From positions 620,001 to 684,000 of the forward strand of contig CAVQVG010000015.1 in the NCBI GenBank assembly GCA_963717125.1: a stretch of 64,000 nucleotides of DNA. Direction: 5' to 3'. Under the pieces are notes generated by a model. The model saw only the letters and a list, made by a program, of their open reading frames with translations. It was not told the origin of the DNA and made no database searches. The stretch is from RYN-230 sp963717125. Lineage in GTDB: Bacteria; Actinomycetota; Actinomycetes; Streptosporangiales; Streptosporangiaceae. Both the position numbers and the translations under genes were made by a program. Position 1 is the stretch's first letter. Each line of letters starts with the position of its first letter. Below, piece by piece: positions 52,637 to 61,610 of this stretch.

Positions 52637-53517
52637 TCACGGTGCCGGCATCTCCGCAGCGGGTGCCTCGGCACCATGCCGCCAGGCGGCCAACTTCCCG
52701 GCGATCCGGTAGCCGGACGTGATGAAGACATCGAAGGCCCGGTCGGGCAGCACCTGCCGGGTAGTGATCGCCATCCGGGCACCCCGGCCGGCCACATAGC
52801 GGGTCCGGGGCCGCGACGCGGTGGCGGCCCGGGCGATGGTGTCCGCGATGACTGACGGCGGGGAGGCCAGCGCGGAGAACGCCGCCAGCACCGCGGCCAC
52901 CGTCGCCGCCTGCTTCTGGTACGCGCCGCCCGCTGACGCCTGGCGTAGCTTCTGCGCGGAGATGGCACCCCACTCGGTACGGATCGTCCCCGGCTCAATG
53001 ATGACCACATCGATGCCGAACGGGCGCAGTTCCACGCGGAGGCTGTCGCTCAGCCCTTTCACCGCGAACTTGGCCGCGTGGTACCAGTCGCCGAGCGGCT
53101 CGTAGATCTTTCCACCGATGGACGAGATGTTGATGATCCGGCCGCGGCTCTGGCGGCGCATCTGCGGCAGCACCAGCTGGATGAGCCGGGCCAGGCCGAA
53201 CACGTTGACCTCGAACTGGTAGCGGGCCTCGCTGAGCGGGACATCTTCCAGCGCGCCGTACGAGCCGTAGCCCGCGTTGTTCACCAGCACGTCGATCCGG
53301 CCCTGCTCGGTCATCATCTGCTCTACCTCGGCCGTGGTCGCCCGCTCGTCAGTCACATCCGCAGCCAGGGTCCGGATACCCATCCGGTCCAGGCCCGCCA
53401 TCCGGTCCCCCCGCCGGGCCAGGCCGTAGACGTGGTAACCGAGTCCGTGCAGTCGCTGGGCAGTGGCCTCACCTATCCGGACGAGGCACCAGTGACCAGA
53501 GCAACGTTAGGAGGCAT
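52637..53517 (-). pseudogene. Short-chain dehydrogenase/reductase, one-base deletion in the NAD-binding start
   Basis: From ATG 53517 the protein begins MPPNVALVTGASSG, the cofactor-binding motif, then one base is missing near 53475 (TCCGGATAGGT instead of TCCGGAATAGGT), which creates a stop. In the other frame the protein continues EATAQRLHGLGYHVYGLARR, VDVLVNNAGYGSY-like (read DVLVNNAGYG), the catalytic SSIGGKIYEPLGDWYHAAKF (Ser, Tyr-x3-Lys) and ends at 52637. If the base were present it would be a normal 293-aa SDR. It may be an assembly error or a recent loss. Confidence 0.8.
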
Positions 53518-53576
53518 GCCCTTTCATTCCTCCGCCGCAGCGCGGTTAACCGGACCGCTGCTCCTCCATGTGCTGA

Positions 53577-53600
53577 CCGCAGTTTCACGTGAAACTGCGG
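53577..53600. other. parS-type palindrome behind parB
   Basis: GTTTCACGTGAAAC (14 bp), the core of parS, lies at the centre of a longer perfect palindrome of 24 bp with arms CCGCAGTTTCAC and GTGAAACTGCGG. The outermost parS positions are A/T instead of T/A. It is 3 bp from the parB stop (53604-53606), so ParB can bind next to its own gene. Confidence 0.85.
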
Positions 53601-53603
53601 CGG

Positions 53604-54587
53604 CTACGCGCTCAGCGCCGCGGCCCACTCCGGGGACATGGTGGTGATAATCCGCTCCAGGTCCTCGATCGTGCCGAACTCGACCACGATCTTGCCCTTA
53701 CGCTTGCCGAGCTCCACCTTTACGCGAGTGTCGAACGCGTCGGACAGCCGGTCGGCCAGCCGGTCCAGTGCGGGCGCCGTTGGCTGCCGCACCGCCGGGC
53801 GCCGGGCCTTGGCCGGCCGCACCCCACCCATGGTCACGATCTCCTCGACCGCCCGGACCGACAGGCCCTCGGCCACGATGCGGTGCGCCAGGTGATCCTG
53901 AGCCGCCGGGTCATCCAGCGACAGCAGGGCACGCGCGTGCCCAGCGCTCAGTACGCCCGCCGCCACCCGGCGCTGTACCGCGCCCGACAGTTGCAGCAAG
54001 CGGAGCGTGTTCGAGATGTGCGGCCGGGACCGGCCTACCTTTTTGGCCAGCTCTTCATGCGTGGCACCGAAGTCATCGAGCAGTTGCTGATAGGCGGCTG
54101 CCTCTTCGAGCGGGTTCAGCTGTTCCCGGTGCAGGTTCTCCATCAGCGCATCGCGCAGCATGTCGTCGTCGCCGGTGGCCCGCACGATGGCCGGGATCTG
54201 GGTCAGTCCGGCACGCTGCGATGCCCGCCAGCGGCGTTCCCCCATGACCAGCTCGTACTGCCCGGGGCCGGCCTCGCGGACGACGACCGGCTGCAGCAGG
54301 CCTACTTCCTTGATGGAGTCGGCCAGCTCGTCCAGGGCCTCATCATCGAACACCTCGCGAGGCTGGCGAGGGTTAGCGGCGACCGCCTCGATCGGCAACT
54401 CCTGGAAGTAGGCGCCGCCGACCGAACCGCCAGTGCCGGGGAACCAGCCGTCCGCTCCGGCTGGTCCCGCCGTGCCTGGGACCGGAGCGGCCTGGACGGA
54501 GCCAGCGGACGGCCCGGCACCGGGCATGGGCCCAGTAGGGATGAGCGCACCGAGACCCTTGCCGAGCCCGCGCTTCTGCTGAGCCAT
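53604..54587 (-). CDS. parB: Chromosome-partitioning protein ParB
   Basis: The CTPase-type ParB N-terminal domain has QLVMGERRWRASQRA-like GERRWRASQRAGLTQIPAIV and the arm MENLHREQLNPLEEAAAYQQ. The helix-turn-helix follows (ATHEELAKKVGRSRPHISNT) that reads parS. The dimerization tail is VELGKRKGKIVVEFGTIEDL. Met at 54587 with GAGGAGAGGCG gives 327 aa. It partners ParA at oriC. Confidence 0.95.
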   Translation of the reverse strand: MAQQKRGLGKGLGALIPTGPMPGAGPSAGSVQAAPVPGTAGPAGADGWFPGTGGSVGGAYFQELPIEAVAANPRQPREVFDDEALDELADSIKEVGLLQPVVVREAGPGQYELVMGERRWRASQRAGLTQIPAIVRATGDDDMLRDALMENLHREQLNPLEEAAAYQQLLDDFGATHEELAKKVGRSRPHISNTLRLLQLSGAVQRRVAAGVLSAGHARALLSLDDPAAQDHLAHRIVAEGLSVRAVEEIVTMGGVRPAKARRPAVRQPTAPALDRLADRLSDAFDTRVKVELGKRKGKIVVEFGTIEDLERIITTMSPEWAAALSA

Positions 54588-54729
54588 CGCCTCTCCTCGC
54601 CGCTGCGGTCTGTGCTGCCGGCCCTGCCGGGGAACCGGGCGGTGCCCATCGCGCCCGGCGCTGCGCCGGGTGGCTCCCCAGAAGAGCATGCCATCCCGCA
54701 GCGGTAGATGCGCCCACTGCCGGGCTGGC

Positions 54730-55956
54730 TCAGCCTGACTCCGAGCGGAAGGCCATCTCGCGGGCGGCCTCCAGGTAGGCGATCGCGCCGCTCGACCCGG
54801 GATCGTAGGTCATTACCGACTGCCCGTAGCTGGGCGCCTCGGAGACCCGCACGCTGCGCGGGATGATGGACTGCAGCACCACGTCGCCGAAGTGGCTGCG
54901 GACCTCGTCGGCCACCTGGGAGGCGAGCCGGGTCCGGCCGTCGTACATGGTGAGCAGGATGGTGGAGATGGCCAGCCCCGGGTTCAGATGGCTTCGCACC
55001 AGGTCCACGGTGCGCAGCAGCTGCTCCAGCCCTTCCAGCGCGTAGTACTCGCACTGGATGGGGATGAGCACCTCGGCCGCGGCGACCAGGGCGTTGACCG
55101 TCAGCAGCCCGAGCGACGGCGGGCAGTCGATCAGGATGTAGTCGAGTTGTGACTCATCGTATGAATCCAGCGCCCGGGACAGCCGGCCCTCGCGGGCCAC
55201 CATCGGGACCAGCTCGATTTCGGCCCCCGCCAGGTCGATGGTGGCCGGCGCGCAGTACAGCAGGGGGATGTCGTCCACGGCGCGGATGATCCCGACCAAC
55301 GGCTGGTCATCGACCAGCACGTGATAAATGGACGTGGTGCCGGCCCGGTGCTCCACATCGAGCGCGGTCGACGCATTGCCCTGCGGGTCCAGGTCGATGA
55401 CCAGCACCCGGGAGCCATGCTGCGCCAGCGCGGCGGCCAGGTTGACCGCCGTGGTGGTCTTGCCCACGCCGCCCTTCTGGTTGGCGATCGTGATCACCCG
55501 GCAGGCGGCCGGCCGGGGCCACGCCCGCTCCCGGGCACTGCCCGCGCCGGGGGCACGAGCCGGGTCGCCGCCGGGCGGCCCGGCTGCCTGCCTCGCCGCT
55601 GGAATCACCATCTCCGGATGGCCGCCGCCCACGACGACGTTCCCGGCCGAGCTGCTGCCCTCGCTCACCACGTCTCCCTGCTCGCCAGTGTCCCGAGCGG
55701 CCGGTCCCCGGCGCCGTCCCATGTCCCCCCCGATTCCGTTGACCTGCCCGCTGTCCTCCGACGCGGCTGGCCATCCCGGTCCGGGGGGCAGGCTCACCGG
55801 CGCGGCCGCAACCGCCGCCGCCCGGTCAGCCCTTTCGGTGGGCCAGCCGAGTCCCTGACTTCCCTCGCCCGTCCCGCGGTAACCCCCAGCCGCGGAACCG
55901 GCGGCCTGGCCCGGCCCGGCTCCATCTGGCCATCCCAGGCCGCCTGCGGAAGCCAT
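54730..55956 (-). CDS. parA: Chromosome-partitioning ATPase ParA
   Basis: The deviant Walker A CRVITIANQKGGVGKTTTAV, the sequence VIDLDPQGNASTAL and IDCPPSLGLLTVNALVAAAE (Walker B region) are diagnostic for ParA/Soj. The N-terminal 150 residues are a long Gly/Pro/Ala-rich extension that most ParA proteins lack; it could be real or a non-coding upstream frame. The C-terminal part has SVRVSEAPSYGQSVMTYDPG. It forms gradients that move the ParB-parS complex. Confidence 0.93.
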   Translation of the reverse strand: MASAGGLGWPDGAGPGQAAGSAAGGYRGTGEGSQGLGWPTERADRAAAVAAAPVSLPPGPGWPAASEDSGQVNGIGGDMGRRRGPAARDTGEQGDVVSEGSSSAGNVVVGGGHPEMVIPAARQAAGPPGGDPARAPGAGSARERAWPRPAACRVITIANQKGGVGKTTTAVNLAAALAQHGSRVLVIDLDPQGNASTALDVEHRAGTTSIYHVLVDDQPLVGIIRAVDDIPLLYCAPATIDLAGAEIELVPMVAREGRLSRALDSYDESQLDYILIDCPPSLGLLTVNALVAAAEVLIPIQCEYYALEGLEQLLRTVDLVRSHLNPGLAISTILLTMYDGRTRLASQVADEVRSHFGDVVLQSIIPRSVRVSEAPSYGQSVMTYDPGSSGAIAYLEAAREMAFRSESG

Positions 55957-55992
55957 CGCCGCGCTCCTCCCTGCTCCGCGCAGTCCGGTCCG

Positions 55993-56658
55993 CTAGCGAC
56001 CAGCGACCAGCCGCACGACTGTCGCAGCGCGATCGACCTTACCGTCCCCGACCCGCACTACGGTTACCTCTCGCATACCCAGCCGGCGCAGCACCGGCCG
56101 GGCCTCGGCGACCTCCTTGTCCACGGTCGCGCCCTTGATAGCTAGTATCAGGCCGCCGGGCCGCACCAGACCCGCCGCCAGGCCGGCCAGCCGGTCCAGC
56201 GGCGCCACCGCGCGCGCGGTCACCACATCCGCGCGCAGCTTGCCCGCTACCTCCTCGGAGCTGGCCCGGCGTACCTCGGCGTTGCCCAGCCGCAACTCGG
56301 CCACGCACTGGGTGAGGAAGGTCGCCCGCCGCTCCATCCGCTCCAGCAGGGTCACCTGGACGTCCGGCAGCAGCAGGGCCAGCACGATGCCCGGCAGCCC
56401 GGCACCGGAACCCAGGTCCACCAGGGTGGACGGCGTCGGCACCAGGTCGGTGAGGGCAGCGCAGTTCAGCACGTGCCGGGTCCACAGCCGCGGCACCTCG
56501 CGAGGCCCCAGCAGTCCCCAGGCCACGCCGGGCCCGGCCAGCAGCCGCACATAGTGCTCGGCGGCGGGCAGCACGGCCCCAAACACCGAGACCGCCTCCG
56601 CCGGGGGATCCGGCGGGGGATCCGGCGGCGCCACGGCAGGAACCGCGCCCAAGCTCAC
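55993..56658 (-). CDS. rsmG: 16S rRNA (guanine527-N7)-methyltransferase RsmG
   Basis: The SAM fold with LVDLGSGAGLPGIVLALLLP (motif I) and RHVLNCAALTDLV, and the VTARAVAPLDRLAGLAAGLV region are GidB/RsmG hallmarks. GTG 56658 gives 221 aa; it begins 8 bp after the jag stop. It methylates G527 of 16S rRNA; loss gives low-level streptomycin resistance. Confidence 0.93.
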   Translation of the reverse strand: MSLGAVPAVAPPDPPPDPPAEAVSVFGAVLPAAEHYVRLLAGPGVAWGLLGPREVPRLWTRHVLNCAALTDLVPTPSTLVDLGSGAGLPGIVLALLLPDVQVTLLERMERRATFLTQCVAELRLGNAEVRRASSEEVAGKLRADVVTARAVAPLDRLAGLAAGLVRPGGLILAIKGATVDKEVAEARPVLRRLGMREVTVVRVGDGKVDRAATVVRLVAGR

Positions 56659-56665
56659 CCCAGGG

Positions 56666-57388
56666 TCAGCTAACCGGGAACACGACCACCCTGCGGTTCG
56701 GCTCCTCGCCCTCGGACTCACTGCGCAGTCCGGCGGCCGCGACCGCATCATGCACGACCTTCCGCTCGAACGGGGTCATCGCCTCGAGGCGCCGGGGCAC
56801 CCCGCTGGACCGGACCTCGTCGGCGGCGTCCCGGCCCAGCTCGGCCAGCTCGGACCGGCGCTGGGCCCGGTAGCCGCCCACGTCGAGCATGATCCGGGTA
56901 CGGTTGCCGGTCTGCCGGTGCACGGCCAGCCGGGTCAGCTCCTGGAGCGCCTCGAGGACTTCGCCACGCGGGCCGATGAGTTCGTCCAGCGTGGCCCCGA
57001 CCACGGAGACCAGGGCCCGGTCGCCTTCGACGTCCATGTCGATGTCGCCATCGAGGTCGGCGACGTCGAGTAGCCCCTCCACGTAGTCGGCCGCGATCTC
57101 GCTCTCCTGCTCCAGGTCGGCCGGGTCCGCCGCTGGCTCGGCCGGGGCGCCGTCGTCCGCGCCGCCGTCGTCCGCGCCGCCGTCGTCCGCGGCCTCATCC
57201 TCCGCGGCCTTATCGTCCTCGGCCGCACTGTCCTCGGCCGCGTCGTCCGCAGCCTCGTCCGCGAGCCCGTCAGCGTCGTGATCCAGGCCCGGCTCAACCC
57301 GGGCAGCACTGTCCGCTTCGTCCCCTGCCAATGCCTGGCCTGCAAGATCACCGCTGGTAACGGTGCCTGCATTGTCCGCTTGGCTCAC
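56666..57388 (-). CDS. jag: Jag/KhpB RNA-binding protein (KH plus R3H)
   Basis: The N-terminal 90 residues are acidic and repetitive (AADDGGADDGGADDGAPAEP). Then follow a KH domain (ALVSVVGATLDELIGPRGEV) and an R3H domain (EVRSSGVPRRLEAMTPFERK, then VVHDAVAAAGLRSESEGEEP). GTG 57388 with AGGAGGGACCTGGTC in front is the best start; the frame upstream is non-coding. KhpB binds RNA and affects cell division in other bacteria. Confidence 0.9.
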   Translation of the reverse strand: MSQADNAGTVTSGDLAGQALAGDEADSAARVEPGLDHDADGLADEAADDAAEDSAAEDDKAAEDEAADDGGADDGGADDGAPAEPAADPADLEQESEIAADYVEGLLDVADLDGDIDMDVEGDRALVSVVGATLDELIGPRGEVLEALQELTRLAVHRQTGNRTRIMLDVGGYRAQRRSELAELGRDAADEVRSSGVPRRLEAMTPFERKVVHDAVAAAGLRSESEGEEPNRRVVVFPVS

Positions 57389-57461
57389 GACCAGGTCCCT
57401 CCTCAGTTCCGGCTCGGTGCATCCTGGCACGGCACGTGCCCGGGTCTTGCCGACCAACGCT

Positions 57462-58856
57462 CTATCGCTTGCCCGAACGCCGGCTTCGCGACTGGCGTAC
57501 CGGCTGCTGCCTGACGATCTTAGTCTCGGGCTCGGCCGCCGGCGGCGGCTCAGCCTCGGCCCGGCCGCCCTTGACCAGCCGGCGCAGGCCGCTAACGGCG
57601 CCGCCGCCGCCACCGCTGTTGCCATTCGAGCCGGACCCCTTGGCCGGACCCGACCCGGCCGCCGCCTTGGCCGGCTGGCGGCTGGCCGGCTTGGCCGCCC
57701 CATCGGCCGGCTTGGCTGGCCCGCTGACCGACGGCTCGGCCGCGGGCTTGGCAGCCGGCTTGCGCAACTGGTTGATCGGCTGCTTGTCAGCCTGCCCGGA
57801 CGGCGCTGGCGCGGCCGTGCTGGCCGGCTGACTGGCGGGCGTTTTGCCAGCTTGTCCTGCGGGCTTGCCGGCCGCGGCTTTGGCCGACGCGGCCTTGCCC
57901 GACGTGGCTCTGGCCGGCGCCGCCTTGCCCGACGCGGCCTTGGCCCCCTGCTGCTGCCGGGCCGCCGCCCGGCCGGCCGCGGTCACGGTGCCGCCCGTCC
58001 TGGCCGGCCCGCCGCTGGCCTGTTTCCCGCCCGCCTTGCCGGTCAGCGCCGCCGCCCCGGCCGCCGCGCCCGCGGGCACCGGCGGCGGGAACCGCTTGAA
58101 CAGCACGTACTGCTGGCCCAGCGTCCACAGGTTGGTGGTCACCCAGTACATGACCAGCCCGTACTGCCAGTACAGGCCGGACAGCGCGAACACCGGCACG
58201 ATGTACTGCATCATCTTCTGCGACGAAGCCATCGGGTTGTCCGGGTCGACCTGCGGGGTCATCCCGCGCTTCATGCTCTGCCGCACGGTCATGAACGTGG
58301 TCGTCGCGCTGACCACGACGGTGAGCAGGATGACGATCCGCTGCGAGGTGTCGAGTGGGAAGAACGTGGGCGGCAAGAGCTTGGACAGCAGCCGGTCCGC
58401 GACGGTCACGCCCAGGATGTGCGCGGTCTGGGCACTGTGCACCACGGCCGGGGTGAGGCCGTACTTCGGTTCGTCCAGCGAGATCGCCCGCAGGACGCCG
58501 AACAGCGCGAAGAACACCGGGAGCTGGGCCACCACCGGGAGGCACCCGGCTAGCGGGTTGGCCCCGTTCTCCTTGTACAGCTTCATGGTTTCTTCGTTGA
58601 GCTTCTGCCGGTCGCCCTTGTACTTCTTCTTCAGCTCCGCGACCTGCGGCGCGAGCGCGGTCATCTTTCTGGTCGCGTGCATCTGCTTGATGAACAGCGG
58701 CACCAGGAGCAGCCGCATGATGATGACAAGGAACACGATCGTCAGTGCCCAGGCCCACCCACTGGACGGGCCGAACAGTGCGCCGAACACAGCGTGCAGG
58801 CGCATGATCACCCAGGCGACCGCCTCATACAGCGGATCAAGCAGCGGGATACTCAC
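57462..58856 (-). CDS. yidC: Membrane protein insertase YidC
   Basis: The core region has five hydrophobic helices and the conserved FIKQMHATRKMTALAPQVAE cytoplasmic hairpin, LAGCLPVVAQLPVFFALFGV and LVMYWVTTNLWTLGQQYVLF. From about residue 275 onwards an unusual tail of about 190 residues is rich in Ala, Lys, Gly and Pro (AASGKAAPARATSGKAASAK), like histone H1 tails. It inserts and folds membrane proteins, with or without SecYEG. Confidence 0.93.
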   Translation of the reverse strand: MSIPLLDPLYEAVAWVIMRLHAVFGALFGPSSGWAWALTIVFLVIIMRLLLVPLFIKQMHATRKMTALAPQVAELKKKYKGDRQKLNEETMKLYKENGANPLAGCLPVVAQLPVFFALFGVLRAISLDEPKYGLTPAVVHSAQTAHILGVTVADRLLSKLLPPTFFPLDTSQRIVILLTVVVSATTTFMTVRQSMKRGMTPQVDPDNPMASSQKMMQYIVPVFALSGLYWQYGLVMYWVTTNLWTLGQQYVLFKRFPPPVPAGAAAGAAALTGKAGGKQASGGPARTGGTVTAAGRAAARQQQGAKAASGKAAPARATSGKAASAKAAAGKPAGQAGKTPASQPASTAAPAPSGQADKQPINQLRKPAAKPAAEPSVSGPAKPADGAAKPASRQPAKAAAGSGPAKGSGSNGNSGGGGGAVSGLRRLVKGGRAEAEPPPAAEPETKIVRQQPVRQSRSRRSGKR

Positions 58857-59167
58857 GAACTAGCTCCTTGCGATGGGGGCGACAGCCGCCCCACGCGGCG
58901 TGGCGGCACCGGGTCGTAGCCGCCAGGGTGGAACGGATGACAGCGGCCGATCCGGCATACCGCCAGCCAGGAGCCGCGGAGCGCGCCGTGCTCGCGCACC
59001 GCCTCCAAGGCGTAAGCGCTGCACGACGGCGCGAACCGGCACCTGGCGCCCAGCAGTGGGCTGATGAACCGGCGGTACCCGCCGATCAGCCAGAGCAGGA
59101 CAGCCGCCACCGGCGACGGCCGATCTGGCCGCTGCCCGGCTACGCCCATCCTGGCTGAGCTGGTCAT
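58853..59167 (-). CDS. yidD: Membrane protein insertion efficiency factor YidD
   Basis: The YidD signature is GGYRRFISPLLGARCRFAPS, then CSAYALEAVREHGALRG and GRCHPFHPGGYDPVP. The protein is 104 aa. It overlaps both neighbours by 4 bp (ATGA-like), so it is translated with rnpA and yidC. Confidence 0.93.
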   Translation of the reverse strand: MTSSARMGVAGQRPDRPSPVAAVLLWLIGGYRRFISPLLGARCRFAPSCSAYALEAVREHGALRGSWLAVCRIGRCHPFHPGGYDPVPPRRVGRLSPPSQGASS

Positions 59168-59526
59168 CGGCTCAGCGCCCCCACCTGCCGCCGGAGCAAC
59201 GTGTCGATCACCAAGTCGAGTTCGGCGGCTAGTTCCGACTGGCGCGCGGTCGCGGCCCGCGGGTTCGCACGGACCACAAGAAGGCTACCTGCCGGCAGAG
59301 AGTCGAGCCGCCCGCGGACCAGTTCGCGCAACCGCCTGCGTACCTTGTTCCGGACGACCGCGCCGCCCACCGCGCGGCTCACGATGAAGCCCACCCGGGG
59401 CGGCACCGGATCGCCGGCCTGGACCAGCAGGTGCCCCGTCAGCAGCGAGCGGCCGACCCGGCTGCCACCCCGGATGGCGGCGGAGAAATCGTCGCGCCGC
59501 CGGATCCGGGCCGCTGCGGGAAGCAA
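59164..59526 (-). CDS. rnpA: Ribonuclease P protein component
   Basis: The RNR motif GGAVVRNKVRRRLRELVRGR follows a beta strand GFIVSRAVG; N-terminus MLPAAARIRRRDDFSAAIRG is typical. At 120 aa it has normal length. It helps RNase P process tRNA 5' ends. It lies between rpmH and yidD. Confidence 0.95.
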   Translation of the reverse strand: MLPAAARIRRRDDFSAAIRGGSRVGRSLLTGHLLVQAGDPVPPRVGFIVSRAVGGAVVRNKVRRRLRELVRGRLDSLPAGSLLVVRANPRAATARQSELAAELDLVIDTLLRRQVGALSR

Positions 59527-59553
59527 GGCTAACCTCGCGCCGGCGCGGGCTGG

Positions 59554-59691
59554 TCAGACACTGAGCCGCGCGCGGCCCTTACGCCGCCGCGCGGCCAGGA
59601 TGGCGCGCCCGGCCCTGGTCCGCATGCGCAGCCGGAACCCGTGCGTCTTCGCACGCCGTCGGTTGTTCGGCTGAAACGTACGCTTGCTCAC
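59554..59691 (-). CDS. rpmH: 50S ribosomal protein L34
   Basis: The reading from GTG 59691 is SKRTFQPNNRRRAKTHGFRL..., ending ...AARRRKGRARLSV at 59554: 45 aa with the invariant KRTFQPN and HGFR blocks. It is the first gene of the minus-strand rpmH-rnpA-yidD-yidC-jag-rsmG-parA-parB row and diverges from dnaA. It is too short for ordinary ORF cut-offs. Confidence 0.97.
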   Translation of the reverse strand: MSKRTFQPNNRRRAKTHGFRLRMRTRAGRAILAARRRKGRARLSV

Positions 59692-59868
59692 GAGAACTCC
59701 AGGTCAAGGCTTTGCTGCCACGCGCGGGCGGTAAGCGCGCATGCGGGCTGAACCACGGTAAGCGTGGCTGGGTCTGTTCACGTTACGCGCACCGTCGGGC
59801 ACGGGTCAAACCAGCGGTGCCCCCCGAAGACACTGTTTGCCGAACGCCCGCCAACCGAGGACTCTAGG

Positions 59869-59988
59869 CTGTGGACAACCACTCCGGCAGGGGGAAGCCG
59901 GCACGCGGGACGCCGCCCCTTCGGCGGGCACCAGGTTCCGCGCGATCCGTGCACACGGCGACATCCGGCGTGCACAAGCTGTGGACAA
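59869..59988. promoter_or_regulatory. Two consensus DnaA boxes in the dnaA leader
   Basis: TTGTCCACA is present, on the minus strand, at 59869-59877 and 59980-59988, both perfect actinobacterial DnaA boxes. They lie in the 338-bp interval between rpmH and dnaA (59692-60029), where DnaA probably represses its own gene. No gene lies in this interval. Confidence 0.8.
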
Positions 59989-60029
59989 AGCTGTTGATCA
60001 GATGTGGGGGCGCGAGGGGTGAACGACAA

Positions 60030-61610
60030 GTGAGCGAAACGGACCTCGCGGAGGTATGGGCCCGGTCTCTGGATGAACTTGCGACCATGCAGATCGAGCC
60101 GCATCAGCGCGCGTGGCTCAAGCTGACCCGCCCGCTGGGGCTGGTGGAGAACACGGCGCTGATCGCCACGCCGAACGAGTTCGTCAAGGAACAGCTGGAG
60201 ACCCGGCTGCGCGCGCTCATCACGCACGCGCTGTCGCGGGAGCTGGGCCGCAGCATCCAGCTGGCGGTCACGGTCGATCCGACCGCGATCTCGGCGGCCA
60301 CCGCGTTCCCGGCGGCGGCGCCGGCCGGCGGCGTGCCCGGGCACGGGCCGGTGCCGGACGGCCCGGACGAGCCGCACCGCGGCGTGCCGCGCCAGGCGGG
60401 CGCTCCGGACGCGGGCCCCGATCTGGCCGGCAACGGCGCGCTCGGTGGCATACCGCACGGCGGCGGCCCGTTCGACCCGCTGGCCGACCGGAGGCAGCAC
60501 ACGGGTCCGATCAACACGGGTCCGGGCAGCACCGGGCCGATCCCGGTGCTGCCCGGGACGCCGCGGCCCACCCAGGCCCGGCTCAACCCCAAGTACACGT
60601 TCGAGACGTTCGTGATCGGCTCCAGCAACCGGTTCGCGCACGCCGCTGCGGTGGCGGTGGCCGAGGCGCCCGCCAAGGCCTATAACCCGCTCTTCGTCTA
60701 CGGCGACTCCGGCCTGGGCAAGACCCACCTGCTGCACGCGATCGGGCACTACGCGCAGAGCCTGTACCAGGGGGTGAAGGTCCGCTACGTGAGCTCGGAA
60801 GAGTTCACCAACGACTTCATCAACATGATCCGGGACGGCAAGCAGGACGGGTTCCGCCGCCGGTACCGCGACGTCAACGTGCTGCTGGTAGACGACATCC
60901 AGTTCCTGGAGAACAAGGAAGGCACTCAGGAAGAGTTCTTCCACACCTTCAATACTCTGCATAACGCCAGCAAGCAGATAGTCATATCCAGCGACCGGGC
61001 ACCCAAGCGGCTGGTCACCCTGGAGGACCGGTTGCGCAGCCGGTTCGAGTGGGGCCTGATCACCGACGTGCAGCCGCCAGAGCTGGAGACCCGGATCGCG
61101 ATCCTGCGCAAGAAGGCGGTCCAGGAGGGGCTGAACGCGCCGCCCGAGGCACTGGAGTACATCGCCTCCCGGATCTCCACCAACATCCGGGAGCTGGAAG
61201 GGGCGCTGATCCGGGTGACCGCCTTCGCCAGCCTGAACCGGCAATCGGTGGATCTGCAGTTGGCCGAGATCGTGCTCAAGGACCTGATTCCGGAGGCACA
61301 GGGCCCGGAGATCACCGCCGCCACGATCATGGGCCAGACCGCGTCCTACTTCGGGCTGTCCATCGACGACCTGTGCGGCACCTCCCGGTCCCGGGTGCTG
61401 GTCACCGCCCGGCAGATCGCCATGTACCTGTGCCGCGAGCTCACCGACCTGTCGCTGCCCAAGATCGGCCAGCAGTTCGGCGGCCGCGACCACACGACGG
61501 TCATGCACGCGGACCGGAAGATCCGGAATCTGATGGCCGAGCGCCGGTCGATCTACAACCAGGTAACCGAACTCACTAACCGAATCAAACAGCAGGCGCG
61601 GTCCGGGTGA
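60030..61610 (+). CDS. dnaA: Chromosomal replication initiator DnaA
   Basis: Domain I starts VSETDLAEVWARSLDELATM. Domain II is a Pro/Gly-rich linker. The AAA+ domain has GDSGLGKTHLLHAIGHYAQS (Walker A), VLLVDDIQFLEN (Walker B) and sensor residues. Domain IV ends with GGRDHTTVMHADRKIRNLM, which reads DnaA boxes. GTG 60030 (526 aa) is the best start; it has GAGGGG upstream. It initiates replication at oriC. Confidence 0.97.
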   Translation: MSETDLAEVWARSLDELATMQIEPHQRAWLKLTRPLGLVENTALIATPNEFVKEQLETRLRALITHALSRELGRSIQLAVTVDPTAISAATAFPAAAPAGGVPGHGPVPDGPDEPHRGVPRQAGAPDAGPDLAGNGALGGIPHGGGPFDPLADRRQHTGPINTGPGSTGPIPVLPGTPRPTQARLNPKYTFETFVIGSSNRFAHAAAVAVAEAPAKAYNPLFVYGDSGLGKTHLLHAIGHYAQSLYQGVKVRYVSSEEFTNDFINMIRDGKQDGFRRRYRDVNVLLVDDIQFLENKEGTQEEFFHTFNTLHNASKQIVISSDRAPKRLVTLEDRLRSRFEWGLITDVQPPELETRIAILRKKAVQEGLNAPPEALEYIASRISTNIRELEGALIRVTAFASLNRQSVDLQLAEIVLKDLIPEAQGPEITAATIMGQTASYFGLSIDDLCGTSRSRVLVTARQIAMYLCRELTDLSLPKIGQQFGGRDHTTVMHADRKIRNLMAERRSIYNQVTELTNRIKQQARSG

